This document shows, piece after piece, positions 1-11,670 of a DNA stretch of 64,000 bases. This DNA comes from Helianthus annuus. Taxonomy: Eukaryota; Streptophyta; Magnoliopsida; Asterales; Asteraceae. A program made the translations under genes and the position numbers. The notes below the pieces were generated by a model, which saw only the letters and a list, made by a program, of their open reading frames with translations, was not told where the DNA came from and made no database searches. Positions within the stretch are counted from its first letter, which is position 1. Every line of letters starts with the position of its first letter. Location: positions 92,768,033-92,832,032 of the forward strand of contig NC_035433.2 in the NCBI RefSeq assembly GCF_002127325.2, read 5' to 3'.

Positions 1-1
1 T

Positions 2-1774
2 GCCACTAACAGTGTTGGATCTTTGCAGGATGCAGCTGTAACATCAGCATTATCCAGGGAGCTTCAGAAGCTAAAGGATATGATATCCAGTGTACCTGGG
101 GTGGTTCAGCCAATTCCTGAAGTATCCCAGGATAGCCACAGGATATCTCGATTCGTACATCCTATTTGTGATGCTGAAATTCCAAAAAGATTTCAGACTC
201 CAAACATGAAGCTTTATGATGGAACCACGGATCCTGAAGAGCATATTGCCCAATATAGGGAGAGGATGGAGATCAACCCTATCCCTCTGGAGCTCAAGGA
301 AGCTTGCTTGTGCAAGGGTTTCGGTTCTACTCTGACAGGATCAGCCTTAAAATGGCTGTTAAATGTTCCTCCACATTCGATTACATCATTTGCTCACCTA
401 GTCAATTTATTTAATAGTCAGTTTTCTTGTAGTAGATGCTTTGAAAAACTAACAAGTGACCTTTACAGGATAACACAGGGGCCTCAAGAGTCCCTAAGGG
501 ATTATGTGAACAAGTTCAGTAGGGAATCTTTAGGCATCCCGCATCTTGATGTTGCAACAGCCGTGCAAGCCTTCAAGATGGGGTTGCAAAAAGATTCTCA
601 ATTTTACCAAGACCTTGTAATGAACCCATGCAGGAACTTGGACGAAGCTCGAAACAGGGCTCTAAGATATATTCGATTGGAGGATGACAAAAAGATGCAA
701 GAGAGGATGAATGCATCCTCAACATACGAATCGACTAACAGGAAGTCAGAATCCTCGTACAAACCATACCGCTCTAAGCCATATGGTAGAAATGATAACA
801 AGAGAGTGAATGCTGTTGAAGACGAGGATCCTGAAGAATATCCTGAATTATCTGAATATTGCTTTTCTGTTAACATTCCTGAATTGATGTATGCCATGCA
901 GGGTTTAGGAGACAAGGCTAGGTGGCCTCGAAAGAATCAACAATAAGCTGATTGGAAAGATAAGTCAAAATGGTGTGCCTTCCACAAAGATTTCGGACAT
1001 GTGACTGAGGATTGCATTGCCCTGAGGAAGGAAATAAGCTATCTTCTGAGCAAGGGGTATCTGAAAGATCTCTTAGGAAGGAAGAAGAATAAAGGTCAGG
1101 ATACTGAGAAGGATCCTGAACGAGCAGCCTCACCTCCCGCGGATGCCAAGATAATCAACTTCATTTCGGGAGGATCCGACATTTGTGGGACTTCGTATTC
1201 GGCGGCGAAAAGACATGCAAAAGAAGCTAAGGCTGAGAGGGGAGACAAACCTGTCAGGATGACTACCCTCACAACTGACAAAATGATCACATTTGATGCT
1301 GATGACAGGGATACTGTCAAGGATCCTCATCATGATGCTCTGGTAATAACGTTATATGTGGCTAACCATTTTGTACGCAGGATATTGGTTGATAATGGCA
1401 GCTCCATCAATATAATCTAACTAGAGACTCTGAAGAGAATGAATGTGTCTCCGATGGATATCACTTCAAAGTCCACCGTGCTTGTTGGGTTTAGTGGAGA
1501 GGCTAGGAACACAGTGGGAGAGATAAAGCTACCAGTATATGTTGAAGGAGTCAACTCGGTACAACGTTTCTGTGTGATGGATTCTCTATCCTGCTATAAC
1601 ATCATACTGGGAAGACCATGGATCCATGATATGAAGGCTGTGCCATCAACATATCATCAATGCATCAAGATCCCTACCCCTTGGGGAGTTGTCAAAGTCG
1701 ACAGTGATCAGCAGGAGGCGAAAGAATGTTACTCATCCTCAATGAAATCCTCGACCAAACCAAGTGCAGCATAG
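2..1774 (+). pseudogene. gag-pro: T0 gag-protease, partial, with two premature stops
   Basis: The frame is open from the window edge. It holds the Gag capsid region (around 205-700), the zinc knuckle (C-A-F-H type, around 972-1010) and an aspartic protease with D-N-G-S-S (around 1390). Two in-frame TAA stops break it, at 944-946 and at 1418-1420 just after the protease motif, where the related copies have a Gln codon. The frame then continues to a TAG at 1772-1774. That stop is followed by CAA TTA, as in the other copies, so it is probably the normal gag/pol boundary and not a lesion. Confidence 0.8.
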
Positions 1775-4700
1775 CAATTAAAGATGCGGGCCCAGGATAT
1801 CGTGGAGAATTCGGAGCAGGATGTGAAGAAAGTTATCCTGGATCAGGATAATCCTGATATCTCGGTGCTCGTAGGAACCAATATCCCTCAGGATATTGAA
1901 GATCAATTAACTAACTTTTTGAAATGCAGGATGTCAACATTCGCATGGAAGCATGAGGATATGACAGGTATATCCAAAGACATTATTACTCACAAGCTTG
2001 GAATTGACAGGTCATTCAAGCCTGTACAACAAAAGAGAAGGAAGTTCGCCCCTGAACGAAATGCAATTATCCAAGAGGAAGTTGAAAGATTATTGAAGTC
2101 CAAGATGATCAGAGAAGTCAAATTCCCTAGATGGCTAGCAAATGTGGTAGTGGTTCAAAAGAAGAATGGGAAGTGGAGAGTTTGTGTAGACTACACAGAC
2201 CTGAACAAAGCTTGTCCAAAAGACCCGTTCCCTCTTCCACATATCGATTCAATGGTGGAAGCTACTGCCGGGCATGAAATGTTGACTTTCATGGATGCAT
2301 CCTTAGGATTTCAGCAGATTCAAATGGAACCTTCTGACCAGGAGGATACTGCCTTCATGACACCAACAGGTATTTATTGTTATACTGCTATGCCTTTAGG
2401 TTTGAAAAATGCAGGTGCAACATATCAGAGATTGGTAAATATAATGTTTAAAGACAAGCTGGGGGACACCATGGAAGTATACATTGATGATATGGTGGTA
2501 AAATCAAAGAGAGCCCAGGATCACCTCCAGGATATTAAGGGAGCATTTGATATCTTGGACCTGTATAATATGAAGCTAAATCCTGCTAAGTGCCATTTCG
2601 GAGTAGGGGCAAGAAAATTCCTAGGATATATGGTGACCAAAAGAGGAATAGAGGCGAGCCCGGAGCAGATTAAAGCCATCTTGGATATTAAATCACCTTC
2701 AAATATGAAAGACGTTCAGCGGTTAACAGGAAGAGTGGCAGCACTAAACCGATTTATTTCAAGATCCTTAGAAAAATGTAAAGAGTTCTATGATATCCTG
2801 AAAAAGAATAAGAAATTTGAATGGGGTGAGAAGCATGAAGTAGCCCTGCAGGATTTGAAGCAGTATCTTTCAACCGCGCCTCTATTGATGAAGCCTGAGG
2901 ACGGTGAACCATTATCCCTGTATCTTGCAGTATCAGGGAATGCAGTAAGTGCAGTCCTCGTAAAGGATCACGAAGGTCAGCAGTATCCTGTTTATTATGT
3001 TAGCAAAAGTTTATTAAATGCTGAAACTAGATATTCTCACTTAGAAAAGTTAATATTGGCTCTAGTTATGGCATCAACAAAGCTTAGACATTACTTTGAG
3101 ACACATATGATTCATGTTAAAACTAATTATCCTGTTAAGAATGTGCTTAGGAAGCCAGAGATGTCCGGTAGGATGGCTAAGTGGTCGGTAAAATTGAGTG
3201 CTTATGACTTAGTATATAAACCTAGAAATGCCATAAAGTCTCAGGCTTTAGCTGACTTTGTGGCTGATTTCAGTAGTGACATTCAGGATGAGGTAGACCT
3301 AGAAGTCCAGCAATTAGGAGAATCCTCAGGATCCTGGACGTTATATACTGATGGTGCGTCTAATGTAAGAGGAGTAGGTTTGGGTATACTACTAAAATCG
3401 CCACAGGGGGACATATTACCCCAGGCTATTAGGTGTGAATTCCCTGCTACCAATAACGAAGCAGAATATGAGGCTTTGATTGCAGGATTAGAATTGGCTA
3501 AGAAGATGAGTATTAAGAATTTGCAAGTATATGTTGATTCCTTGTTAATTACTAATCATTTTAACAGATCCTATGCAGTCAAGGGTGAGAAGTTAATCGA
3601 ATACCTTGGTATTCTCAAAAAATTAGCAGGATATTTCGATGTTTTTACACTTGAACAGGTACCAAGGGAGGATAATGCTGAAGCAGATGCCTTGGCAAAC
3701 CTGGGATCATCGATCAGGATACTGGATGGGACCCAGATACCAATATTACATATCTTGTATCCTGCAACGAATCCTCAGGATAAAGAAGTAGCAGGTATTC
3801 AGGATCCTGGAGTGGAGTATCCTGAGAAGAATCCTACGTCCTGGATGACTCCAATCATGAGATATCTCAAAGAAGGACATATTCCCGAAGATGAAAATCC
3901 TAAGGCATTTAGGATGAAGGTATCACGATTCACTATTATAAGTAATGTTTTATACAAGAAATCTCTTGCAGGACCGTATTTGAGGTGCTTGGAGGATCCT
4001 GAAGCCAAAGAAGTACTTCAGGATATACATGAAGGGGATTATGGTAACCATACTGGGGGCAGGCCATTGTTCTCCAAAGTATTAAGGATAGGATATTATT
4101 GGCCAACGATGAGGAAAGATGCTTCAGAATACACTCGAAGATGTGATGCATGTCAAAGGCATAGTAACATACTACATCAACCAGCTGAACCACTATATCC
4201 TATAGCATCCCCTTGGCCGTTCATGAAGTGGGGGATGGATATAGTAGGCAAGTTACCGAAAGCTCCGGGAGGAAAAGTCTTTATGCTAGCAATGATGGAT
4301 TATTTCTCTAAGTGGGTTGAAGCTGAAGCATTTGTCCAAGTTAGAGACCAAGAAGTAGTATCCTTCATAAAGAGGAATATCCTGACCAGGTTTGGGGTAC
4401 CAGCTGAAATCATCTGTGATAATGGGTCCCAGTTTATAAGCAAGAGGACCACTGACTTTTGTAAGAGTTGGGGGATCAAAATGATAACATCTACCCCAGT
4501 ACATCCTCAAGCGAATGGACAAGCAGGATCCTCAAACAAGATAATCGTCAACAACTTGAAGAAAAGATTAGGGGCCAAGAAAGGAAGATGGGCAGAAGAA
4601 TTACCCTTTGTTTTGTGGGCTGATAGAACGACGGTAAAGAATGCCACAGGCCAGACCCCATTTTCCTTGGTGTTTGGAGCAGAAGCATTGATTCCAACGG

Positions 4701-5074
4701 AAATGACGATACCTACTGCAAGATCTATCCTACGGGATCCTGAACGGAATCCTGAGGATTTATGTCAAGGTTTGGATACTATAGATGAAAAAAGGGATGC
4801 AGCAAGGTTAAGGATGGCAGCATATCAACAAAGAGTATCCAGGGCATATAACAAGAGTATAAGGACTAGAAGATTTCGAGTTGGTGATTGGGTGTTAAGA
4901 AAGGCTTTTCAGAATACTACTAATCCTGCCGATGGCAAGCTAGCTCCAAAATGGGAAGGACTATAAGAGGTTGAATCAGAAGCAGGGAAAGGAGCATATA
5001 GACTTAAGGATATGGAAGGGGATATGCTACCAAGATCCTGGAATGCAATACACTTAAAGCTCTATTTTAAGTAA
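1775..5074 (+). pseudogene. pol: T0 pol (RT, RNase H, archaeal-type RNase H, integrase)
   Basis: It is in the same frame as T0 gag, directly after the UAG. Domains in order are RT with YIDDMVVKS (around 2480), the degenerate native RNase H (around 2900-3130), the second RNase H starting at YTDGASN (around 3340) and integrase with an HHCC finger (around 4030-4160) and catalytic core. Two lesions stand out. The catalytic Glu after the NGQA motif is Gly (around 4527), and a TAA at 4964-4966 cuts off the last 36 codons, which remain readable to 5074. Related copies have intact residues at both places. Confidence 0.85.
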
Positions 5075-5332
5075 GAGTAGAATTTAATTTCTATCCTAAT
5101 GGTATGTACTCTATCTCTTTTAAATATATTTATGTATTATCTTGAACCCAATACTGACTTAAGCATCGGAGGGGTGTTAGCCAGGCCAACACCCACCTTA
5201 GTTTGTAGTTGTTTTGCAGCATATGCTCCAGGATATAGCTCCAGGATTTGCACTCGGGACAAATCGGAAGCCTAGAGGATTGGCCCCCTCTCTCACGATT
5301 AAGGTATCTCGATCCCTTCAAAGGTTTAAAGG
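5075..5332 (+). other. T0 3' non-coding tail
   Basis: This is AT-rich non-coding DNA after T0 pol. It contains a small inverted repeat around 5175-5200 (GGTGTTAG...CCAACACC). I see no ORF, polypurine tract or antisense gene. It stops abruptly at the C1 LTR. Confidence 0.5.
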
Positions 5333-6049
5333 TGTTAGGGCAGGATTTTAATGACCTATGATCCTTACATGATATCCTAACAAGTGATCCTTGTTTCTTT
5401 GGCAGATAGTGATCCTCAGAAGAGCTTCAGGATCAGGATCATGGATCATCCTAATGATCCTCATACTAACGATTGTTCTCTTTATATTTAATGTTGTTTT
5501 GTAGGAATTACGAGTTGGACCTGGTCTTGGCAACGTTATTAAGGAATCTTTAACGCTAATTTCGCACATGCATAACCAGAAATAGACGTTGTGGAGAATA
5601 TGGAAACTTAGCACAAATTACGGGCGTTTAGTTAGGCTAAATTTACTTCTGTTTCTAAAGGGGTAACGAGCTAGTAGTTAGGTGACTTACCTAAATTCAA
5701 CCACACACACTTATATAAAGGGCACTCTCAAGCATTCGGAGGACACAACACATTTCTTACACACTCTAGCATACTACACCATAGTGATCCTTGTACCTAG
5801 CTCGTTATCATCCAAAGTTGTAAACATTGTTTGTTATATTGAAGTTTGGTGATCGGTAGTTTCCATCACACGAGGTTTTTTATGCCGGAGATCATTCATT
5901 GATCAAGGGCTTTTTCCTCGTATAAATCCTTGTGTCACTTGTGCAATTTACATTTAAGTGATCCTTCACTTTATCCATCACTATAAGCATCATTCCCCGT
6001 TAACAGAGAGTTTGGTTGCATTATCCTTGTGTGATTTTTGACCAAAACA
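5333..6049 (+). repeat. C1 5' LTR (717 bp)
   Basis: It begins TGTTAGGG and ends CCAAAACA, immediately before the PBS. A TATA box (TATATAAA) lies at 5712-5719, as in the sister LTRs. It is nearly the same sequence as the LTRs at 8497, 32125 and 46947. Confidence 0.9.
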
Positions 6050-6052
6050 GTT

Positions 6053-6070
6053 TGGCGCCCACCATGGGGC
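6053..6070 (+). other. C1 primer binding site (tRNA-Lys type, one mismatch)
   Basis: TGGCGCCCACCATGGGGC lies three bases after the LTR. The other copies read CCGTGGGGC here and fit the 3' end of plant tRNA-Lys(CTT) as I recall it, so C1 has one G-to-A mismatch. Confidence 0.8.
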
Positions 6071-6130
6071 CATTGGTGCTTCATTCATAAAAAAGTTTCC
6101 CGTTGCTGATCATTCCGGATCATTGCATAC

Positions 6131-8496
6131 ATGGCTTCATCGTTGAAGAATACCTCTACAGCGATGTCTGCAGTCAGTCCATCTCAGGGCATTCCACCTT
6201 TGCCTCCACCACCTGCTGGATCTCAGAAAAATGCTGAGAAGAGACCTACTCCCATTTTCTCTAAAACTCCATCTTCTTCTGCTCTAACTTCTTCTGCTCC
6301 CAGTACTAGTGATATATTTACTTTGATTTTGCAGATGAGGGATCGTATTCAGCGGCAGGATGAAACTACTGACAGGATCCTTGAGGAAATCAGAGATCTC
6401 AAAAGACAGAAGAAAACGGCAGAGGATCATTCTCCACTGATGCCCAAATCTTTGAATTTTGATACCCCGATGATTACTTCTCAGCTATCAGAGGTCCCAG
6501 ACATTCAACATGTGGGTGGATCAAGAGAAGTACACCTCGGCTCAGCAATAGTGACTCAGGCATCAGGTTCATATTTCCAGCCAGCAGGATCCTATACCCA
6601 GCATATGGGATCCTTCATGAATTCAGGAACCTACTCAGGAGCACAACAGGTTCTAGGATCCTCCTTTGTTCCAGGATCATCCCAGGTTCAAGGATCCTCC
6701 TTTGTTCCAGGATCATCCCAGGTTCAAAGATCCTCCTTTGTTCCAGGATCATCCCAGGTTCAAGGATCCTCCTTTGTTCCAGGATCATCCCAGGTTCAAA
6801 GATCCTCCTTTGTTCCAGGATCATCGCAGGTTCAAGGATCCTCCTTTGTTCCAGGATCATCCCAGTTTCAGGGATCCCTCCAGATGCCAGGATCCTTGAA
6901 GAGTTTGCAAACAGGAAGTTCAGATGTCCATCAAGGAGATTTTATTCCAATGCAGACCATTGCTTCCACTGGTCCCTCCATCATCCCAGAGTCCCAGCAA
7001 TATGGATTCATATCCAGTATTGCTTACTTGAACCCAATGGGAGGTAACATTTTTAATAATTCTCTTACCACTAACCATGGATTCATGCAGGATGCAGGTA
7101 TCAACCATGCTATGGCTAAAGAACTGCAGAAACTGAAGGATATGATATCAAGTGTTCCAGGGGTGGTCAAACCTATCCCGGAGATTGCAGATGGAAGCCA
7201 TAAGGTATCTCGTTTTGCACCACCAATTTGTGATGCTGAGATACCCAAAAGATTCCACATTCCAACTATGAAGCTATATGATGGTTCAACGGATCCTGAG
7301 GAACACATAGCACAATACAGGGAAAGGATGGAGATCAATCCGATTCCAGAAAGGTTAAAGGAAGCGTGCCTATGCAAGGGATTTGGATCCACTCTTACTG
7401 GATCAGCTCTCAAATGGCTGCTAAGTCTTCCCCCTTACTCTATTACTTCGTTTGCTAACCTAGTTAACTTATTCAATAATCAATTTTCTTGTAGCAGAAA
7501 ATTTGAACGTTTGACTAGTGATTTATACAGGATAACTCAAGGTCCTAATGAATCATTAAGAGATTATATAACCAAATTTAGTAAAGAATCCTTGGACATT
7601 CCCAACTTGGATATAGCCACGGCTGTTGAAGCCTTCAAGATGGGGTTGCTTAGGGATTCATTATTTTATGATGATCTTGTTATGACACCATGCAGGAACC
7701 TAGATGAAGTAAGGACCCGGACACTCAGATTCATCCGGTTAGAGGATGACAAGAAGATCCAGGAGAGACTAGCAGGATCCTCAAGACAAGAAAAGCAAGG
7801 ATCCTCTTTCAAAAGCAACAAATTCAAATCCTATAACAGAACTGACAACCAGAATGTGCATGTTGTTGACCAAGAAGAAGATGATGAGGACTATCGTCCG
7901 ATTTCTGAATATTGTTTTTCCGTTGATAACCATGAACTAATCCTTGCAATGCAGAATCTCGGAGAAAAAACCAGATGGCCCAGAAAAAATGACAAACCAG
8001 TTGCAACTAAAGACAAATCAAAGTGGTGTGCATACCATGAGGATTTTGGGCATTTAACAGAGGAATGCATCGCATTGAGAAAGGAAATTGGGTATCTGCT
8101 AAGCAAGGGACATTTAAAAGAGTTGTTGGGAAGAAAAAAGCCAAGGACTCAGGATCCTGAAAGGATCCCTGAAAAAGCTCCAGCTCCTCCGGCAGATGCA
8201 CAAGTGATAAACTTTATCTCTGGTGGGTCAGACATCTGTGGTACATCCTTTTCAGCAGCTAAAAGGCATGCAAAGGAAGCTAAAATGGATAACGGAGAAA
8301 GACCTATTCGAACATCAAGTGTCTCGGAAGGAAAAGTGATAACCTTTGATGAAAATGATCGCGTTGATATCCAGGATCCTCATCATGATAGTTTAGTTAT
8401 TACTCTCTTTATTTCTAACCATTTTGTCCGCAGGATCCTTATTGACGGAGGAAGCTCAGTAAACATTATCCAGCTTGATGTTCTGAAGAAAATGGG
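6131..8496 (+). pseudogene. gag-pro: C1 gag-protease, 3' truncated
   Basis: The ATG at 6131 opens the MASSLKNTST N-terminus shared by all copies. In order it shows a Pro/Ser-rich leader, a short coiled coil (around 6325-6425), a 36-bp repeat array, the capsid domain (from around 7269), a CX2HX4HX4C zinc knuckle (around 8025) and the protease D-G-G-S-S motif (around 8440). Gag is the particle shell and the protease would mature it. The frame is open up to 8496, where the U1 LTR replaces the second half of the protease and all of pol; the last residues before the artificial stop are LTR-encoded. Confidence 0.85.
6656..6871 (+). repeat. 36-bp tandem repeat inside C1 gag, six units
   Basis: Six head-to-tail 36-bp units encode GSSFVPGSSQVQ with G/R variation at the first residue. 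Each unit opens with GGATCC or AGATCC. The other copies have two to four units at the same place, so this is an unstable in-frame minisatellite. Confidence 0.9.
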
Positions 8497-9211
8497 TGTT
8501 AGGGCAGGATTTTTATGACCTGTGATCCTTACATGATATCCTAGCAGTGATCCTTGTTTCTGTGGCAGATAGTGATCCTCAGAAGAACTACAAGATCAGG
8601 ATAATGGATCATCCTAAGGATCCTCATACTAACGATCGTTCTCTTTGAATTTAATGTTGTTTTGCAGGAATTACGAGTCGGACCAGGTCTTGGCAACGTT
8701 ACTAAGGAATCTTTCACGTTGATTTCGCACATGCATAGCCGGAAATAGACGTTATGGAGAATATGGAAACTTAGCACAAATTACGGGCAATTAGTTAGGC
8801 TAAATTTACTTCTATTTCTAAAGGGGTAACGAGCTAATGGTTAGGTGACTTACCTAAATTCAACCACACACACATATATAAAGGGCACTCTCAAGCATTC
8901 GGAGGGGAAACACATTTCTTACATACTCTAGCATACTACACCATAGTGATCCTTGTACCTAGCTCATTATCATCCAAAGTTGTAAACATTGTTTGTTATA
9001 TTGAAGTTTGGTGATCGGTAGTTTCCATCACCCGAGGTTTTTTATGCCGGAGATCATTAATTGATCAAGGGCTTTTTCCTAGTATAAATCCTTGTGTCAC
9101 TTGTGCAATTTACATTTAAGTGATCCTTCACTTTATCCATCACTATAAGCATCATTCCCCGTTAACAGAGAGTTTGGTTGCATTATCCTTGTGTGATTTT
9201 TGACCAAAACA
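8497..9211 (+). repeat. U1 LTR (715 bp)
   Basis: TGTTAGGG to CCAAAACA, inserted after ATGGG in the C1 protease frame. It opens the first of the truncated tandem LTR-gag units. Confidence 0.88.
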
Positions 9212-9214
9212 GTT

Positions 9215-9232
9215 TGGCGCCCACCGTGGGGC
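9215..9232 (+). other. U1 primer binding site
   Basis: TGGCGCCCACCGTGGGGC, a full 18-base match to the 3' end of plant tRNA-Lys(CTT) as recalled. Confidence 0.8.
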
Positions 9233-9294
9233 AATTGGTGCTTCATTCATAAAAAAAAGTTTCCCGTTGCTGATCATTCCGGATCATTGCATAC

Positions 9295-10254
9295 ATGGCT
9301 TCATCGTTGAAGAATACCTCTACAGCGATGTCTACAGTCAGTTCATCTCAGGGCATTCCACCTTTGCCTCCACCACCTGCTGGATCTCAGAAAAATGCTG
9401 AGAAGAGACCTACTCCCATTTTCTCTAAAACTCCATCTTCTTCTGCTCTAACTTCTTCTGCTCCCAGTACTAGTGATATATTTACTTTGATTTTGCAGAT
9501 GAGGGATCGTATTCAGCGGCAGGATGAAACTAATGACAGGATCCTTGAGGAAATCAGAGATCTCAAAAGACAGAAGAAAACGGCAGAGGATCATTCTCCA
9601 CTGATGCCCAAATCTTTGAATTTTGATACTCCGATGATTACTTCTCAGCCATCAGAGGTCCCAGACATACAACATGTGGGTGGATCAAGAGGAGTACACT
9701 TCGGCTCAGCAACAGTGACTCAGGCATCAGGTTCATATTTCCAGCCAGCAGGATCCTATACTCAGCATATGGGATCCTTCATGAATTCAGGAGCCTACTC
9801 AGGAGCACAGCAGGTTCTAGGATCCTCCTTTATTCCAGGATCATCCCAGGTTCAAGGATCCTCCTTTGTTCCAGGATCATCCCAGGTTCAAGGATCCTCC
9901 TTCGTTCCAGGATCATCCCAGGTTCAGGGATCCCTCCAGATGCCAGGAACCTTGAAGAGTTTGCAAACAGGAAGTTCAGATGTCCATCAAGGAGATTTTA
10001 TTCCAATGCAGACCATTGCTTCCACTGGTCCCTCCATCATCCCAGAGTCCCAGCAATATGGATTCATATCCAGTATTCCTAACTTGAACCCAATGGGAGG
10101 TAACACTTTTAATAATTCTCTTACCACTAACCATGGATTCATGCAGGATGCAGGTATCAACCATGCTATGGCTAAAGAACCGCAGAAACTGAAGGATATG
10201 ATATCAAGTGTTCCAGGGGTGGTCAAACCTATCCCGGAGATTGCAGATGGAAGC
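9295..10254 (+). pseudogene. gag: U1 gag, N-terminal part, interrupted by element B
   Basis: The ATG at 9295 opens MASSLKN. The Pro/Ser-rich leader, coiled coil and three 36-bp repeats are intact. The frame is broken after the residues EIADGS by the LTR of element B. It resumes at 31762 with the duplicated target GAAGC. An apparent ORF running to 10314 only reads into the B LTR. Confidence 0.85.
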
Positions 10255-10974
10255 TGTTTTGGTCAAAAATCACACAAGGATAATGCAACCAAACTTTATG
10301 TAAACGAGGAATGATGCTTGGTATGATGAACAAAGTGAAGGATCACTTAAATGTAAAATGCATAAGTGACACAAAGATTTATACGAGGAAAAAGCCCTTG
10401 ATCAATGAATGATCTCCGGCATAACAAACCTCGGGTGATGGAAACTACCGATCACCAAATTCCAATATAAGAAACAATGTTTACAACTTCGGATGGTAAC
10501 GAGCTAGGTACAAAGATCGCTATGGTGTGGTATGCTAGAGTGTGTAAGAAATGTGTTGTGTGTCTTCCGAATGGGGAAGAGTGTTATATATACAAGTGTG
10601 AGTGGCCTATTTTAGGTAAACAAACTAATAATCAGCTCATTACCCCTTTAGAAATAAAAGTAAATCTAGCCTAAATTATCGCCCTTAAATCATGCCAAGT
10701 TTCCATATCCTTCACAACGTTCATCTCTGATTAAGCATATGCCAAAGTTGTAAAGACGCGTCCCTTGATTGTGATGCTAAGAGCGGATCCTGCTAGACAT
10801 TCCTGCAAAATGACATTAAGTTCAATGAAAGCAACTGTTAGCATGAGGATCCCTATGATGGTCCGTGATCCTGATCCTAGAACTCTGCTGAGGATCACTA
10901 TCTGCCAAGGAAACAAGGATCACTGGTTAGGATCACATGTAAGGATCATGTTTTATAAAAATCCAGCCCTAACA
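10255..10974 (-). repeat. B 3' LTR (720 bp)
   Basis: On the + strand it runs from TGTTTTGG to CCCTAACA, the reverse of TGTTAGGG...CCAAAACA. It differs from the partner LTR at three positions by eye (for example GAGGAATG against GGGGAATG). Confidence 0.92.
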
Positions 10975-10990
10975 ATTGCCCCCAAAATAT
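10975..10990 (-). other. B polypurine tract
   Basis: Read on the - strand this is ATATTTTGGGGGCAAT directly against the LTR edge. It would prime plus-strand DNA synthesis. The same tract flanks the 3' LTR of A, D and E. Confidence 0.75.
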
Positions 10991-11056
10991 AAGGAGTTAT
11001 ATTGTAAATTGACGAGTTATATTTTGCTTTGATCTTATCTGCAACGGGCGACTCGG

Positions 11057-11138
11057 ATAACTAGCCGTTAAAGTCGGACTAGCCGTTGCAACCCTTACGT
11101 CATTGAAGTGACAATCCTGCAGATCATCATTATAAATA
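11057..11138 (+). promoter_or_regulatory. Promoter region of the B antisense gene
   Basis: Two copies of CTAGCCGTT (around 11061 and 11080) are followed by TTACGTCA (11095-11102) and a TATA box, TATAAATA (11131-11138). The ATG is about 145 bases further on. The same arrangement precedes the antisense gene in A, D and E, between the PPT and the ATG. Function is inferred from position and motifs only. Confidence 0.6.
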
Positions 11139-11281
11139 GGAGATAGAGTTGGGATCAATTTGCATTTAAATTCAAGAGCTACTCCCTTTATAATCTCGTC
11201 CAAAAGATCGATCAGGTATTCTTCCTCTCTTCTTTCCTTCTCGTTCTCTGTTTTTCTTTCTCTTTTCATTCCACCGCGAAT

Positions 11282-11670
11282 ATGTTGCTCCGGAATTCTC
11301 CTCACAAGGATCACAAGAAGAATAGCCCTTTGAAAGGTCAAGGGATCATTAAAGACTCTCCCACCGAGAGGTGCTGCTTCACCGATGCTCACATCGATAG
11401 GATCCGTCACTGTTTTCCGGCGGATGCTATCTTCAAGTCTTTCACTCCCACTGCTTTAAGCGATTTTGTTTCTGACACATGGGTAGCTTTTCCTGCAACT
11501 CCGTTCACCATAGGATATTCGTATCCCTTTCCAGCTTTCACCCAATCTTTCTTTTCCCTGACCGGCATGTCTTATATTCAAGCCATGCCGATGATCTGGA
11601 GGGTTTTGTATACCCTGGAAAGGATCATTGAGCAAGAAGGGATTGATTTAGGAATGGCGGAGCTGGCTGA
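11282..11670 (+). pseudogene. B antisense gene, first part of exon 1
   Basis: The ATG at 11282 opens the MLLRNSPHKD protein described fully under element D (34935-36559). The segment resembles the plant 'putative gypsy type transposon' family (Pfam PF04195 as I recall it). It is cut at GCTGA by element A and resumes at 22420. An ORF continuing to 11725 only reads into the A LTR. Confidence 0.8.

Larger units (their letters stand above)
1..5332 (+). mobile_element. T0: divergent Tat-lineage Ty3/gypsy element, 5' truncated by the window
   Basis: This is the oldest layer of the nest. It holds the C-terminal part of gag, protease, RT, both RNase H domains and integrase in sense order, followed by a short tail. 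Its proteins are clearly related to the other copies but diverged throughout. It carries several premature stops, so it is a dead relic. No LTR of its own is visible: the left end is outside the window, and the right part is cut by the C1 LTR at 5333. T0 as host and C1 as later insertion is inferred from the unbroken C1 LTR edge. Confidence 0.85.
5333..8496 (+). mobile_element. C1: Tat-lineage element fragment (5' LTR, PBS, gag, part of protease)
   Basis: This is a 5' part of a retrotransposon inserted in the T0 tail in the same orientation. It is cut inside the protease by the LTR of U1 at 8497. The five bases before that LTR are ATGGG. The missing remainder of C1 would be expected to resume with ATGGGTATCCC, and it does not appear in the window. 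Confidence 0.8.

Noticed and set aside
5500..5520. TTTTGTAG / TTTTGCAG motifs in the LTRs as splice acceptors
   Set aside because: They look like acceptors, but no matching donor and exon structure on the sense strand could be supported.
6656..6871. CRISPR-like array
   Set aside because: The repeats are directly adjacent with no spacers, code for protein and lie in a eukaryotic retrotransposon.
6666..6899. Repetitive ORF FQDHPRFKDPPL in frame +1 of gag
   Set aside because: It is a shadow of the 36-bp repeat, which has no stops in several frames because its length is a multiple of three.
10477..10674. 65-codon ORF in an LTR, repeated at 31264-31461
   Set aside because: It lies inside both LTRs of B on the strand opposite to the element and has no protein-like pattern. 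It appears twice only because LTRs are duplicated.
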